A stretch of DNA of 64,000 nucleotides from Pseudomonas bharatica CSV86 (lineage in GTDB: Bacteria; Pseudomonadota; Gammaproteobacteria; Pseudomonadales; Pseudomonadaceae): contig NZ_AMWJ02000002.1 of assembly GCF_000319305.2 (NCBI RefSeq), forward strand, positions 1,302,001-1,366,000. The letters run 5' to 3'. Positions 1 through 9,062 of this stretch are shown here, piece after piece. Under the pieces are notes generated by a model that did no database searches, was not told the origin of the DNA, and was given only the letters and a program-made list of their open reading frames with translations. Each line of letters opens with the position of its first letter. Position 1 is the first letter of the stretch. The translations under genes were made by a program, and so were the position numbers.

Positions 1-2
1 CG

Positions 3-599
3 TACCTGCCGATCGACCCGGCCGACATCGGCCGCAGCTACGAGGCGGTGATCCGCGTCAACAGCCAGTCCGGCAAGGGCGGTATCACCTACCTGCTGGA
101 ACAGGAATACGGCATCAGCCTGCCGCGTCGCATGCAGATCGAGTTCAGCCAGGTGGTCCAGGGTGAAACCGACCGTCTCGGCCTGGAAATGACTGCCCAG
201 CAGATCTACAACCTGCTGCACCGCGAATACCTCCAGGCCAACGCGCCGTACGCACTGGTCAGCCACCGCCTGCAGGAAGAGAACGGCCACAGCGCCGTGG
301 AAGTGGAAGTCGCCGGCGAAGGCGAAACCACCCTGCACTGGCGCGGCAAGGGCAACGGTGCCCTGGAAGCCCTGGTCGCCGGCCTGCCGGTTGCCGTGGA
401 GATCATGGACTACAACGAACATGCCATCGGCGCCGGCACCAATGCCAAGGCTGCGGCGTACATCGAACTGCGCGTGGCCGGTGGTCGTCCGGTGCACGGG
501 GTGGGCATCGATGAAAACATCACCACCGCCAGCTTCAAGGCCCTGTTCAGCGCGCTGAACCGTTCCCTGACCCAGCAGGCGGCGAGCAAGGCGGCCTAA
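3..599 (+). CDS. leuA: 2-isopropylmalate synthase, C-terminal part (partial)
   Basis: This is the last 198 codons of LeuA, which condenses acetyl-CoA with 2-oxoisovalerate in the first committed step of leucine synthesis. The frame is open from the first bases of the window, so the start and the catalytic TIM barrel lie to the left. The visible part reads YLPIDPADIGRSYEAVIRVN and continues into SGKGGITYLLEQEYG and the regulatory domain (AAAYIELRV, then GVGIDENITTASFKAL), the leucine-binding module of the long bacterial LeuA. A strong terminator follows directly. The family call is firm; only the upstream portion is missing. Confidence 0.95.
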   Translation, partial: YLPIDPADIGRSYEAVIRVNSQSGKGGITYLLEQEYGISLPRRMQIEFSQVVQGETDRLGLEMTAQQIYNLLHREYLQANAPYALVSHRLQEENGHSAVEVEVAGEGETTLHWRGKGNGALEALVAGLPVAVEIMDYNEHAIGAGTNAKAAAYIELRVAGGRPVHGVGIDENITTASFKALFSALNRSLTQQAASKAA

Positions 600-621
600 G
601 GCGCCGGTCTGCTCGACCCAG

Positions 622-649
622 GCCCGCCTCCCGAAGGCGGGCTTTTTTG
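622..649 (+). terminator. Rho-independent terminator of leuA
   Basis: A perfect 7-bp stem GCCCGCC / GGCGGGC (622-628 and 636-642) with a 7-nt loop is followed by six T residues, 23 bases after the leuA stop codon. Confidence 0.9.
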
Positions 650-653
650 TGCG

Positions 654-683
654 CAAAAAAAAGGGGCGCCGACCAAGCGCCCC
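654..683 (-). terminator. Rho-independent terminator of the zwf-pgl-eda operon
   Basis: Read on the minus strand, GGGGCGC / GCGCCCC (arms 677-683 and 663-669) is followed by a run of eight T residues (A's at 655-662 on the plus strand). It ends the leftward operon just downstream of eda and sits back to back with the leuA terminator. Confidence 0.85.
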
Positions 684-699
684 GAACAGCCGTAACCAC

Positions 700-1377
700 T
701 TATCCTTCGAGCAGCGCCATCGCCTCGGCACTGCACTTCTCCACGGCGGCCCAGTCGCCGTTCTTGATCCAACCGCTATCCAGCATCCAGGTTCCACCCA
801 CGCACATCACGTTGGGCAGGCCCATGTAGCTGAGCAGGTTATCCGGACGAACCCCGCCAGTCGGGCAGAAACGCACATCGGCAAAGGGTCCGGCATAGGC
901 CTTGATCGCCGCGATGCCGCCGCTGATTTCCGCCGGGAACAGCTTGAAGCGCCGGTAGCCGAGGGCGTAGCCCATCATGATTTCCGACGGCGTGCTGATC
1001 CCCGGCAGCAGCGGGATATCGCTTTCGACGCCGGCCTGGAGGATTTCCCGGGTCACTCCGGGGGTGACCACGAACTGCGCGCCCGCCGCTTCCACCGCCT
1101 CGAACTGGGCGCGGTCCAGCACGGTACCGGCGCCGATGCACAGCTGCGGACGCTGCTCACGCAATACCTTGATGGCCTTCAAGCCATGTTCGGAACGCAG
1201 GGTCACTTCCAAAGTGCGAATGCCACCGGCGGCCAGGGCATCGGCCAGGGGCAGGATATCGGCCTCGCGGGCGATGGTGATTACCGGCAGGATGCGCGCC
1301 TGGTCGCAGATCGCATCGATCCGGGCGATCTTGTCGGTCATCGTCGGCAATGGCGTGGGGCGTTCGAGCGTGGTCAT
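700..1377 (-). CDS. eda: KDPG aldolase (2-dehydro-3-deoxy-6-phosphogluconate aldolase)
   Basis: Eda splits 2-keto-3-deoxy-6-phosphogluconate into pyruvate and glyceraldehyde-3-phosphate, the last step of the Entner-Doudoroff pathway, in the cytoplasm. The 225-residue product shows the class I aldolase landmarks: a glutamate in LEVTLRSE (about residues 56-63), the Schiff-base lysine K145 in FKLFPAE, and the phosphate-binding CPTGGV segment near 170. Length is normal for the family. An AAGGA ribosome site lies 9 bases before the ATG. It is the last gene of zwf-pgl-eda, 16 bases after pgl, so it should share HexR control from the zwf promoter. Confidence 0.96.
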   Translation of the reverse strand: MTTLERPTPLPTMTDKIARIDAICDQARILPVITIAREADILPLADALAAGGIRTLEVTLRSEHGLKAIKVLREQRPQLCIGAGTVLDRAQFEAVEAAGAQFVVTPGVTREILQAGVESDIPLLPGISTPSEIMMGYALGYRRFKLFPAEISGGIAAIKAYAGPFADVRFCPTGGVRPDNLLSYMGLPNVMCVGGTWMLDSGWIKNGDWAAVEKCSAEAMALLEG

Positions 1378-1393
1378 GACAGGGGTCCTTGGC

Positions 1394-2107
1394 TCATGGG
1401 CACCAGTAGATGCTCAAAGGGTCGTGAAGAAAGGCGCGAATCGGCATCTGCGCCGGCTCGTTGCCCGCCAGCGCGGCGCGCAGGGTAGCGAGTTTGCCGG
1501 AACCTTGCACGGACAAGGCGGTAAAGCCGGCCGTGGCCAACAGCCGCCGGGTCAGGCTCAGGCGCTGGTGCGGCACGCTCGGGGCCAGCATCGGCAGGCA
1601 GCGGCGCTCGCCATCGCGGCGCAGGCCTTCGGCAAGATTGGGGCTGTCCGGGAACAGCGAAGCGGTGTGCCCGTCATCGCCCATGCCCAGCACCAGCACA
1701 TCGATCGGCGGCAGCTCGGCCAGCGCCTGGTCGGCCGCCAGCGCAGCCGCCTCCAGGCTGGCGGCGTGGCGATAGAGGCCAACCAGGCGCGCCTTCGCCG
1801 CCTCGCCCTGAAGCAGATGGCGACGCAACAGGCCTTCGTTGCTGTCGGCATGCTCCACCGGCACCCAGCGCTCGTCGGCGAGGCTGACGGTCACCTTCGA
1901 CCAGTCCAGCGCCTCTTGCGCCAGGGCCTGGAAAAACGCAACAGGGCTGCGCCCGCCAGACACTACCAGGGTCGCCCCGCCCTGCCCGGCAATCGCTGAG
2001 CGCAGGCACGCGGCGACGTCCGCGGCCAACTGCCGGGCAAGCTGCTCGGCGGTTTTCAATTCATGGATCGTGACCGTCGCCGGCCACTGCATTTCAGATA
2101 TCGCCAT
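1394..2107 (-). CDS. pgl: 6-phosphogluconolactonase
   Basis: Pgl hydrolyses 6-phosphogluconolactone to 6-phosphogluconate, between Zwf and Edd. The protein is 237 residues when started at the ATG at 2107 (MAISEMQW); an ATG five codons earlier is also in frame, but GGGAGG lies 7 bases before the 2107 ATG, so I prefer the shorter form. Family features include VVSGGRSPVAFFQAL near the N-terminus, SLADERWVP, and GMGDDGHTASLFPDS in the middle. The gene overlaps the end of zwf by 14 bases, which suggests translational coupling. Confidence 0.95.
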   Translation of the reverse strand: MAISEMQWPATVTIHELKTAEQLARQLAADVAACLRSAIAGQGGATLVVSGGRSPVAFFQALAQEALDWSKVTVSLADERWVPVEHADSNEGLLRRHLLQGEAAKARLVGLYRHAASLEAAALAADQALAELPPIDVLVLGMGDDGHTASLFPDSPNLAEGLRRDGERRCLPMLAPSVPHQRLSLTRRLLATAGFTALSVQGSGKLATLRAALAGNEPAQMPIRAFLHDPLSIYWCP

Positions 2108-3566
2108 ACCAGGACCTCCCATCGCGGGTAATCAGTGCCACCGCCGCCACCGGCCCCCAGGTTCCCGCGGCATAGGGCCGAGGCGCTTCGCCGGATTGCT
2201 TCCAGCCGGCGATCAACTGGTCGCACCATTTCCACGCGTACTCGATTTCATCCTTGCGCACGAACAGGTTCTGATTGCCGCGCATCACCTCCAGCAGCAG
2301 CCGCTCGTAGGCATCGGGAATCCGTGCGCTGCGGAAGCTGCCGTCGGAAAAATTCAATTGCAGCGGGCTGCTGCGCAGTTGCATGCCCTTGTCCAGGCCC
2401 TGTTCCTTGGTCATCACCCGCAGGGAAATGCCCTCGTCCGGCTGCAGGCGGATGATCAGCTTGTTGCCGATCTGCAAACGCTGTTCCGCCGCGAAGATAT
2501 AGTGCTGCGGTTCCTTGAAGTGAATGACGATCTGCGACAGTTTCTGCGGCATGCGCTTGCCCGTGCGCAGGTAGAACGGCACCCCGGCCCAGCGCCAGTT
2601 GCGAATATCGGCGCGCAGGGCGACGAAGGTTTCGGTGTCGCTGTGGGTATTGGCGTTCTCTTCATCGAGATAACCCGGCAGCGCCCGCCCGTCACTGTGC
2701 CCGGCGATGTACTGGCCGCGCACCACGCGGGTGCCCAGGCCTTCGCCGGTGATCGGCGCCAGGGCCTTGAGCACCTTGACCTTCTCGTCGCGGATGCTGT
2801 CGGCGGACAGGTCGCTGGGCGGGTCCATGGCGATCAGGCAGAGCAACTGCAGCAAATGGTTCTGGATCATGTCGCGCAGTTGCCCGGCCTTGTCGAAATA
2901 GCCCCAGCGCCCTTCGATGCCGACCTTCTCGGCGACGCTGATTTCCACATGGGAAATCGAGGTCTGGTTCCACTGGGTTTCGAACAGGCTGTTGGCAAAG
3001 CGCAGGGCGATCAGGTTCTGCACCGTTTCCTTGCCCAGGTAATGGTCGATGCGGTAGATGCGGTTTTCCGGGAAGAACTGCGCCACCGCGTCGTTGACCC
3101 GCCGCGACGACTCAAGGTCATGGCCGATGGGCTTCTCCAGCACCACCCGGGTACGCTCGGCCAGGCCGACCTTCGCCAGGTTCTCGCAGATACCTCCGTA
3201 GACCGCCGCCGGAGTAGCGAAATAGGCGATCAGCGGCGCTTCGGGGGTGACCTGCGCGGCCAGTGCCGGATAGGCCTGGGCGTCGAGGAAGTCCATATGC
3301 AGATAGTTCAGGCGGCCAAGGAAACGCTGCAACACCGTGGTGTCCAGGGTGTCGGACGCGACGAACTCGTGCAGGTGCGCCTCGATCGATGCCAGGTGCT
3401 CCTGCACGCTGCCAGGCTCGCGGGCCAGGGCCAGCAGGCGGGTGCGCTCATGCAGCAGCCCGGCTCGATCGAGCTGGTAGAGGGCCGGGAACAGCTTGCG
3501 CAAGGCCAGGTCGCCAAGGGCGCCGAACAGGGCAAAGGTGCAAGGCTCAACACTGATCGAAGACAT
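2094..3566 (-). CDS. zwf: Glucose-6-phosphate 1-dehydrogenase
   Basis: Zwf oxidises glucose-6-phosphate to 6-phosphogluconolactone with reduction of NAD(P)+, the entry step of the Entner-Doudoroff route. The 490-residue length is typical. The N-terminal nucleotide-binding fingerprint FGALGDLA is at residues 14-21 and the substrate-binding signature RIDHYLGKE at 172-180; EKPIGHD at 144-150 is also conserved. It leads the zwf-pgl-eda operon and is divergent from hexR. A HexR-like site lies about 65 bases upstream of its start, as expected for repression in the absence of pathway intermediates. Confidence 0.97.
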   Translation of the reverse strand: MSSISVEPCTFALFGALGDLALRKLFPALYQLDRAGLLHERTRLLALAREPGSVQEHLASIEAHLHEFVASDTLDTTVLQRFLGRLNYLHMDFLDAQAYPALAAQVTPEAPLIAYFATPAAVYGGICENLAKVGLAERTRVVLEKPIGHDLESSRRVNDAVAQFFPENRIYRIDHYLGKETVQNLIALRFANSLFETQWNQTSISHVEISVAEKVGIEGRWGYFDKAGQLRDMIQNHLLQLLCLIAMDPPSDLSADSIRDEKVKVLKALAPITGEGLGTRVVRGQYIAGHSDGRALPGYLDEENANTHSDTETFVALRADIRNWRWAGVPFYLRTGKRMPQKLSQIVIHFKEPQHYIFAAEQRLQIGNKLIIRLQPDEGISLRVMTKEQGLDKGMQLRSSPLQLNFSDGSFRSARIPDAYERLLLEVMRGNQNLFVRKDEIEYAWKWCDQLIAGWKQSGEAPRPYAAGTWGPVAAVALITRDGRSWYGDI

Positions 3567-3630
3567 GATGTAGGTTCTTTTACCGAGTGCGGGTAGAAAT
3601 ATCGCGTTCCAACGTGGATATCAAGAGCGA

Positions 3631-3645
3631 ATGTAGTAATAACAA
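3631..3645. promoter_or_regulatory. Putative HexR operator between zwf and hexR
   Basis: The sequence ATGT-N7-ACAA at 3631-3645 differs at one base from the TTGT-N7/8-ACAA motif described for HexR in P. putida. It lies in the 202-bp region between zwf and hexR. A closely similar, perfect motif occurs between edd and gap in this window. HexR releases DNA when 2-keto-3-deoxy-6-phosphogluconate accumulates. That this site is used is inferred from motif and position. Confidence 0.65.
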
Positions 3646-3768
3646 CAACATCTGACCTGCAAGACAGATACAAGTGGTAGGTCTACCCTGCCATCAGTAG
3701 GATACAGACCCTGTAAACCCGGCCCCTGCTTGCGCGAACGGGCCGCACCCCCGACCGAAGGAACCCCA

Positions 3769-4638
3769 ATGGACCGCGTGCGCAATCTTCTGGAGCAGAT
3801 CCAGGGCCGTCTCGACGAGTTGAACAAGGCCGAACGCAAAGTCGCCGAAGTCATCCTTGCCGCCCCGCAGCAGGCCACCCGCTTCAGCATCGCCGCACTG
3901 GCCCAGGCGGCCAAGGTCAGCGAGCCGACGGTCAATCGCTTCTGTCGCTCCTTCGGCGTCAGCGGCTACCCGGAACTCAAGCTGCAACTGGCGCAAAGCC
4001 TCGCCAGCGGTGCAGCCTACGTCAGCCGTGCAGTCGAGCCAAACGACGATCCGGCAGCTTTCACGCAAAAGATCTTCGGCAGCACCATCGCTTCCCTCGA
4101 CAGCGCCTGGCAGCAGCTCGATCCGGCGCTGATCAGCCGCGCCGTGGACATGCTGATCCAGGCCCGGCAGATCCATTTCTTCGGCCTCGGCGCCTCGGCG
4201 CCGGTGGCGCTGGATGCCCAGCACAAGTTCTTCCGCTTCAACCTCGCGGTCTCCGCCCATGCCGATGTCCTGATGCAGCGCATGCTGGCGTCCGTGGCGC
4301 ATACCGGTGAGCTGTTCGTGATCATTTCCTATACCGGACGCACCCGGGAACTGGTGGAAGTGGCGCAACTGGCGCGCGACAACGGCGCCTCGGTACTGGC
4401 CCTGACCGCCGCCAACTCGCCCCTGGCCCGGGCCAGCAGCCTGAGCCTGAACATTCCGCTGCCGGAAGACACCGACATCTACATGCCGATGACCTCGCGG
4501 ATCATCCAGTTGACCGTTCTGGATGTGCTCGCCACCGGCATGACCCTGCGCCGCGGCGCGGACTTCCAGCCGCACCTGCGCAAGATCAAGGAAAGCCTGA
4601 ATGCCAGCCGGTATCCGCTGGATGATGAGCTGGGCTGA
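3769..4638 (+). CDS. hexR: HexR, RpiR-family repressor of sugar catabolism
   Basis: HexR represses zwf, edd and gap, and is released by 2-keto-3-deoxy-6-phosphogluconate. The 289-residue protein begins MDRVRNLLEQ; GAAGGA precedes this ATG, and an in-frame ATG 13 codons earlier has no clear ribosome site. Residues about 35-65 form the RpiR helix-turn-helix (RFSIAALAQAAKVSEPTVNR), and residues about 130-260 form the sugar-isomerase (SIS) effector domain (FFGLGASAPVALDAQHKF, VIISYTGRTRE). It is divergent from zwf and convergent with oprB, with a REP doublet downstream. Confidence 0.95.
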   Translation: MDRVRNLLEQIQGRLDELNKAERKVAEVILAAPQQATRFSIAALAQAAKVSEPTVNRFCRSFGVSGYPELKLQLAQSLASGAAYVSRAVEPNDDPAAFTQKIFGSTIASLDSAWQQLDPALISRAVDMLIQARQIHFFGLGASAPVALDAQHKFFRFNLAVSAHADVLMQRMLASVAHTGELFVIISYTGRTRELVEVAQLARDNGASVLALTAANSPLARASSLSLNIPLPEDTDIYMPMTSRIIQLTVLDVLATGMTLRRGADFQPHLRKIKESLNASRYPLDDELG

Positions 4639-4659
4639 TCCGGAATCTGCTGGGCTCTT

Positions 4660-4745
4660 CAGGGCCTCATCGCTGGCAAGTCGGAGCGCCGAACCGCAGC
4701 TCCCACAGGGTTTGTGGGAGCTGGCTTGCCAGCGATGAGGCCCTG
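4660..4745. repeat. REP doublet (inverted pair), one unit with a 16-base substitution
   Basis: Two REP units face each other with perfect 21-bp arms (4660-4680 and 4725-4745). In the left unit the single C at the centre of the REP palindrome is replaced by TCGGAGCGCCGAACCG (4681-4696). The pair lies between the convergent genes hexR and oprB, where the hairpin may also act as a bidirectional terminator. Confidence 0.9.
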
Positions 4746-4774
4746 AAGGTTTGTAAACTTACTACAAGGTTGCC

Positions 4775-6082
4775 TCAGAACGAGCTCTGCACCTTGATCC
4801 CCGCCACCAGCGCGTTGTCGACCTCGTCCACCCCACCCGGGCTCTTGATGTATTGCAGGTTCGGCCGCACGGTCAGCCAGTCGGTGACGTGGAAACCGTA
4901 ATACAGCTCGGCGTTGTACTCGCTGCGCTGGATCGGCACAAAGGCCGGGTTGTCGTAGTCATCGATGCCGTTGCCGGCGTTGATCAGCTCGGCCCGTTTC
5001 TTCACGTCGTCGTTGACGTGGATCCGCGCCACGCCAAAGCCGATGTCGTCCTTGGGCCGCCCGTCGAACGCGCCCTTGTAGACCAGCCCCACCTGCTGGT
5101 AGTTGTCGACCACGTTGGTGTCCTTGTCGTGCACGGTGAAGTTGGCGAACAGGCTCAGCCCGCGATTGGCATCGCCCTTGTGCGCGGTGACCTGCTGCTG
5201 CGCCACCACCCACCAGCCATGCTTGCTCGAATGGGTACGGTCAGGGTCGCTGATGTCGTCGGCCTTGGCGGTGCTGTAGTAGTACCCCAGGCGGTACTCG
5301 CCCGGCAGCCCGCTGACCTGCGGCGACCAGACCAGCTCGACAGGCAGGATCATGCCCTTGGTACCGCTGCCACTGAGCTTGAAGCCGTTGCCGGTTTCCA
5401 GGTTCGACGGGTTCTGTTCGAACACCCCGACCTGGGCGAAGAACTCCGGCGTGATGTTGTACTTGACCCGCATCGCCCACTGGCTGACCGGCCAGTTGTA
5501 CCAGATGCCGCCCACCCAGTTGCCCACCTGCGAACCACAGAACGCCAGGTTCTGGAAATCGCAGGGGAAGCTGTTGAAGTCCTCGCCTTCACCGAAGCGC
5601 CCGACCTTCACGTCGAGGGCGCCATCGAAGTATTTCTGCTTGATCCACATCTGCGTCAGCCGCCAGGTCTGGCCACGGCCCCAGACCTCCTGCACCGAGC
5701 TGAACTGCCCGGCGCGCGGATCGCTGATCCGGTCGTTGGACAGATTGCGCCCGCTGCGCTCGGTGATTGCCAGCTTGAACTCGGCATCGTGCCAGCCAAG
5801 GATCTTTTGCAGATCCAGCTTCATGCCGAGGGCGAACTGGTCGCTGTAGCGCGCGGTGCGGTCGTCGTTGTAACCGCCGTGCAGGTTGGTCGCCGCCTCG
5901 CCGACATAGTCGAGGGTGAAGTCGTAGCCCTTGTCCAGCAGTTCGGTACGGGCCCCGCCCCAGTCGCCGGTCATCCATTTCGACGACGACTCGAAGGCCC
6001 CGGCGGCCAGCGCCGGGTTGCTCGCCACCGCCACCAGCACGGCCAGCGGGGTCAATCCTGAAATGCGCTTGAAGTACTCCAT
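4775..6082 (-). CDS. oprB: Carbohydrate-selective porin OprB
   Basis: OprB forms the outer-membrane channel for glucose and related sugars. The 435-residue protein has a signal peptide (about residues 1-26, ending NPALAAG), then SKWMTGDWGGARTELLDKGY, the hallmark start of the mature OprB barrel. The rest is a beta-strand-rich barrel ending in the terminal aromatic KVQSSF. It is the last gene after gtsABCD and is separated from gtsD by 63 bases. Function in glucose entry follows from family and context. Confidence 0.94.
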   Translation of the reverse strand: MEYFKRISGLTPLAVLVAVASNPALAAGAFESSSKWMTGDWGGARTELLDKGYDFTLDYVGEAATNLHGGYNDDRTARYSDQFALGMKLDLQKILGWHDAEFKLAITERSGRNLSNDRISDPRAGQFSSVQEVWGRGQTWRLTQMWIKQKYFDGALDVKVGRFGEGEDFNSFPCDFQNLAFCGSQVGNWVGGIWYNWPVSQWAMRVKYNITPEFFAQVGVFEQNPSNLETGNGFKLSGSGTKGMILPVELVWSPQVSGLPGEYRLGYYYSTAKADDISDPDRTHSSKHGWWVVAQQQVTAHKGDANRGLSLFANFTVHDKDTNVVDNYQQVGLVYKGAFDGRPKDDIGFGVARIHVNDDVKKRAELINAGNGIDDYDNPAFVPIQRSEYNAELYYGFHVTDWLTVRPNLQYIKSPGGVDEVDNALVAGIKVQSSF

Positions 6083-6145
6083 CCGTTGTTTCCTCGTTTT
6101 CTTGTTATCGATGGTGATTCATGCACGGCAGGCGAAGTTCAAGGC

Positions 6146-7300
6146 TCAACGCCCTTTGAACTGCGCCACGTTGCCCTTGCTCGCGGGCGGGTTGCCGATC
6201 GCACCCAGGCGTTCGCCGCTGGCAGCGTCGAACAGCAGCACCCGGGCAGGATCGAATTGCAGGGTCAGGCTGTCACCGACTCGCGCCGGGACATCCGGCG
6301 CCAGGCGGCAGCAGACCTTGGTCTGGTTGAGGGTGACGAACACCAGCAGGTCCGGCCCGGTGGGCTCGGTGATCTGCACTTCGGCGCGGATGCTCGGCAT
6401 GCCGTTGCCTTCGCCGGGCGCCAGGCTGATCTGTTCCGGGCGAATGCCAAGGATCACATCGCGATCCTCCAGGCCGGCCTCGCTCAAGCCCAACGGCAGC
6501 TCGCAGCGTGCCTGGCCGCTGTCGAGCAGCGCCTGCAGGCGCCCTTCGCGCCGCTGCAGGCGCAATGGAATGAAGTTCATCGGCGGCGAGCCGATGAAGC
6601 TGGCGACGAACAGGTTGGCCGGGTCGTTGTAGATCTGCTGCGGCGTACCGAACTGCTGGATCAGACCGTCCTTCATCACCGCCACCTTGTCGCCCAGGGT
6701 CATGGCCTCGATCTGGTCGTGGGTGACGTACACCGTGGTGGTCTTCAAGCGCTGGTGCATCAGCTTGATCTCGGTGCGCATCTCCACGCGCAGCTTGGCA
6801 TCGAGGTTCGACAAGGGTTCGTCGAACAGGTAGATCTTCGGCCGCCGCGCCAGTGCCCGGCCCATGGCCACGCGCTGCTGCTGGCCGCCGGACAGCTGGC
6901 CGGGCTTGCGCGCCAGCAGGTGCTCGATCTGCAACAGCCGCGCGACCCGCGCCACTTCCTCGTCGATGGCCGCCGCCGGCATCTTGCGGATCTTCAGGCC
7001 GAAGGCGATGTTGTCGCGCACGTTCATGGTCGGGTACAGCGCGTAGGACTGGAAGACCATGGCGATATCCCGATCCTTCGGGCTCATGCCGCTGATATCG
7101 GCCTCGTCCACCAGGATCGCCCCGCCGCTGATCTGCTCAAGACCGGCAATGCAGTTCATCAGCGTGGATTTGCCGCAGCCGGAGGGCCCGACGAGGATCA
7201 GGAATTCCCCGGAATCGATCTTCAGTTCGATGTTCTTCAAGGTATCCGGCAGACCGCTGCCGTAGCTTTTGTTGACGTTGCGCAGTTCCAGCGTTGCCAT
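6146..7300 (-). CDS. gtsD: Glucose ABC transporter ATP-binding subunit
   Basis: GtsD powers the Gts glucose importer at the cytoplasmic face of the inner membrane. The 384-residue protein has Walker A GPSGCGKST (38-46), the LSGGQ signature (136-140), Walker B IYLFDEP (156-162) and a C-terminal regulatory TOBE-like domain, as in the MalK/UgpC class. It lies 3 bases after gtsC and before oprB. MalK-type ATPases may serve more than one permease, so other sugars are possible. Confidence 0.94.
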   Translation of the reverse strand: MATLELRNVNKSYGSGLPDTLKNIELKIDSGEFLILVGPSGCGKSTLMNCIAGLEQISGGAILVDEADISGMSPKDRDIAMVFQSYALYPTMNVRDNIAFGLKIRKMPAAAIDEEVARVARLLQIEHLLARKPGQLSGGQQQRVAMGRALARRPKIYLFDEPLSNLDAKLRVEMRTEIKLMHQRLKTTTVYVTHDQIEAMTLGDKVAVMKDGLIQQFGTPQQIYNDPANLFVASFIGSPPMNFIPLRLQRREGRLQALLDSGQARCELPLGLSEAGLEDRDVILGIRPEQISLAPGEGNGMPSIRAEVQITEPTGPDLLVFVTLNQTKVCCRLAPDVPARVGDSLTLQFDPARVLLFDAASGERLGAIGNPPASKGNVAQFKGR

Positions 7301-7303
7301 GCT

Positions 7304-8136
7304 TCACCCCTTGACCGCGCCGGCCGTCAGCCCGCGCAGGAAGTATTTGCCCGCAAGGACATAGACCAGCAGGGTCGGCAGGCCGGCGATCATCGCGGCG
7401 GCCATGTCGACGTTGTATTCCTTGACCCCGGTGCTGGTGTTGACCAGGTTGTTCAGGGCCACGGTGATCGGTTGGGCGTCGCCGCTGGCGAACACCACGC
7501 CGAAAAGGAAGTCGTTCCAGATCTGGGTGAACTGCCAGATCAGGCAGACCATGATGATCGGCACCGACATGGGCAGGAGGATCCGCCCGAAGATGGTGAA
7601 GAACCCCGCGCCGTCCAGCCGCGCCGCCTGCACCAGGGCCTGGGGCACGCTGCAGTAGTAGTTGCGGAAGAACAGCGTGGTGAAGGCCAGGCCGTAGACG
7701 ATATGCACCAGCACCAGGCCGGTGGTAGTGCTGGCCAGGCCAAGCTTGCCCAGGGTGAAGGAGGCCGGCAGCAGCACGGTCTGGAACGGCAGGAAGCAGC
7801 CGAACAGGAGCAGGCCGAAGAACAGCTGCGAACCGCGGAAGCGCCACATCGACAGGACGTAGCCATTGAGCGCGCCGAGCAGGGTCGAGATCAACACAGC
7901 GGGCACGGTGATCTTCACCGAATTCCAGAAATAGCCGCCCACCGTGTCCCAGGCCTTGATCCAGCCGATGCCGGTGATCACCTGCGGCCAGCTCAGCAGG
8001 TTGCCGGCGCGGATGTCCTCGGGGTCTTGAAACTGGTCAGCAGCATGACCAGCAGCGGCACCAGGTACAGGGCGCAGGCGGCCAGCAGGGTGGTGTAGAT
8101 GGCGATGCGGCTCAGGCGCAGCGATGGGCTAGTCAT
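7304..8136 (-). pseudogene. gtsC: Glucose ABC transporter permease GtsC, disrupted by a one-base frameshift
   Basis: The inner-membrane permease partner of GtsB. An ATG at 8136, overlapping the gtsB stop by 8 bases, opens a frame reading MTSPSLRLSR through LLTSFKTP, a normal GtsC N-terminus with the first membrane helix. At codon 39 (about 8020-8025, a run of four G's on the plus strand) one base is missing and the frame stops after 47 codons. Restoring one base gives LTSFKTPEDIRAGNLLSW and runs into the remaining open frame to 7304, about 277 residues in all with the EAA-loop region intact. This is either a real knockout or a homopolymer sequencing error. The downstream frame could start from the GTG at 7981 but would lack the first helix. 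Confidence 0.88.
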
Positions 8137-9037
8137 GGCGCTTGCCTCGCAGTTCCGAATACAGGTACGGCACCAGGATCGCCAGGATCGCGCCCAGCAT
8201 CAGGATCGCGCTGGCCGAGCCCATGCCCATCTGGCCGCGGCTGAAGGTGAAGGAATACATGAACATCGCCGGCAGGTCGGAGGCGTAGCCCGGGCCGCCG
8301 GCGGTCATGGCCGCCACCAGGTCGAAGCTCTTGATCGCGATGTGGGCAAGGATCATCAGCGCACTGAAGAACACCGGGCGCAGGCTCGGCAGGACGATGC
8401 GCAGGTAGATCACCGGCAGGCTCGCGCCATCGACCTGGGCGGCACGCACGATGGACGAATCGACGCCGCGCAGCCCGGCCAGGAACAGCGCCATGACAAA
8501 GCCCGAGGCCTGCCACACGGCAGCGATCACCAGGCAGTAGACGACCCGGTCCGGGTCTACCAGCCAGTCGAAGCGAAAGCCCTCCCAGCCCCAGTCGCGC
8601 AGCAGCTTGTCCAGGCCCAGGCCGGGATTGAGCAGCCACTTCCAGGCGGTGCCGGTGACGATCATCGACAGCGCCATGGGGTACAGGTAGACAGTGCGGA
8701 TAAAGCCCTCGCGACGGATGCGCTGGTCCAGCAGCACGGCCAGCAGCACTCCGACGGCCAGGCTGATGGCGATGAACAGCCCGCCGAACACCAGCAGGTT
8801 CTTGCTCGCCACCCACCAGCGGTCGTTGTCCATCAACCGCGCATACTGGGCCAGCCCGACCCATTTGTAGCTGGGCATGAAGCTGGAGTTGGTGAAGGAC
8901 AGGATGAAGGTCCAGAGGATGTAGCCATAGAAGCCCACCAGCACGATGAGCATGCTCGGGGCCAGGACCAGTTTGGGCAGCCAGCGCTGGAGGGCGTCCA
9001 GGGGGGAGGCTCGCCGCTGGGCGATTGCAGTGGTCAT
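8129..9037 (-). CDS. gtsB: Glucose ABC transporter permease GtsB
   Basis: GtsB is one of the two membrane-spanning subunits of the periplasmic-binding-protein-dependent glucose importer. The 302-residue product has a typical MalF/UgpA-type pattern: a helix near residues 20-45 (LVLAPSMLIVLVGFYGYILW), five more hydrophobic segments, and the cytoplasmic loop RAAQVDGASLPVIYLRIVLP that docks the ATPase. It overlaps gtsC by 8 bases. A REP doublet of about 70 bp separates it from gtsA. Confidence 0.93.
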   Translation of the reverse strand: MTTAIAQRRASPLDALQRWLPKLVLAPSMLIVLVGFYGYILWTFILSFTNSSFMPSYKWVGLAQYARLMDNDRWWVASKNLLVFGGLFIAISLAVGVLLAVLLDQRIRREGFIRTVYLYPMALSMIVTGTAWKWLLNPGLGLDKLLRDWGWEGFRFDWLVDPDRVVYCLVIAAVWQASGFVMALFLAGLRGVDSSIVRAAQVDGASLPVIYLRIVLPSLRPVFFSALMILAHIAIKSFDLVAAMTAGGPGYASDLPAMFMYSFTFSRGQMGMGSASAILMLGAILAILVPYLYSELRGKRHD

Positions 9038-9062
9038 GATCGGGGATCTCCGGTGTTTGGGA

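Noticed and set aside
7304..7981. Treating gtsC as an intact short gene from GTG 7981
   Set aside because: The upstream 155 bases clearly encode the missing GtsC N-terminus in another frame, and GTG 7981 lies within a conserved stretch without a ribosome site.
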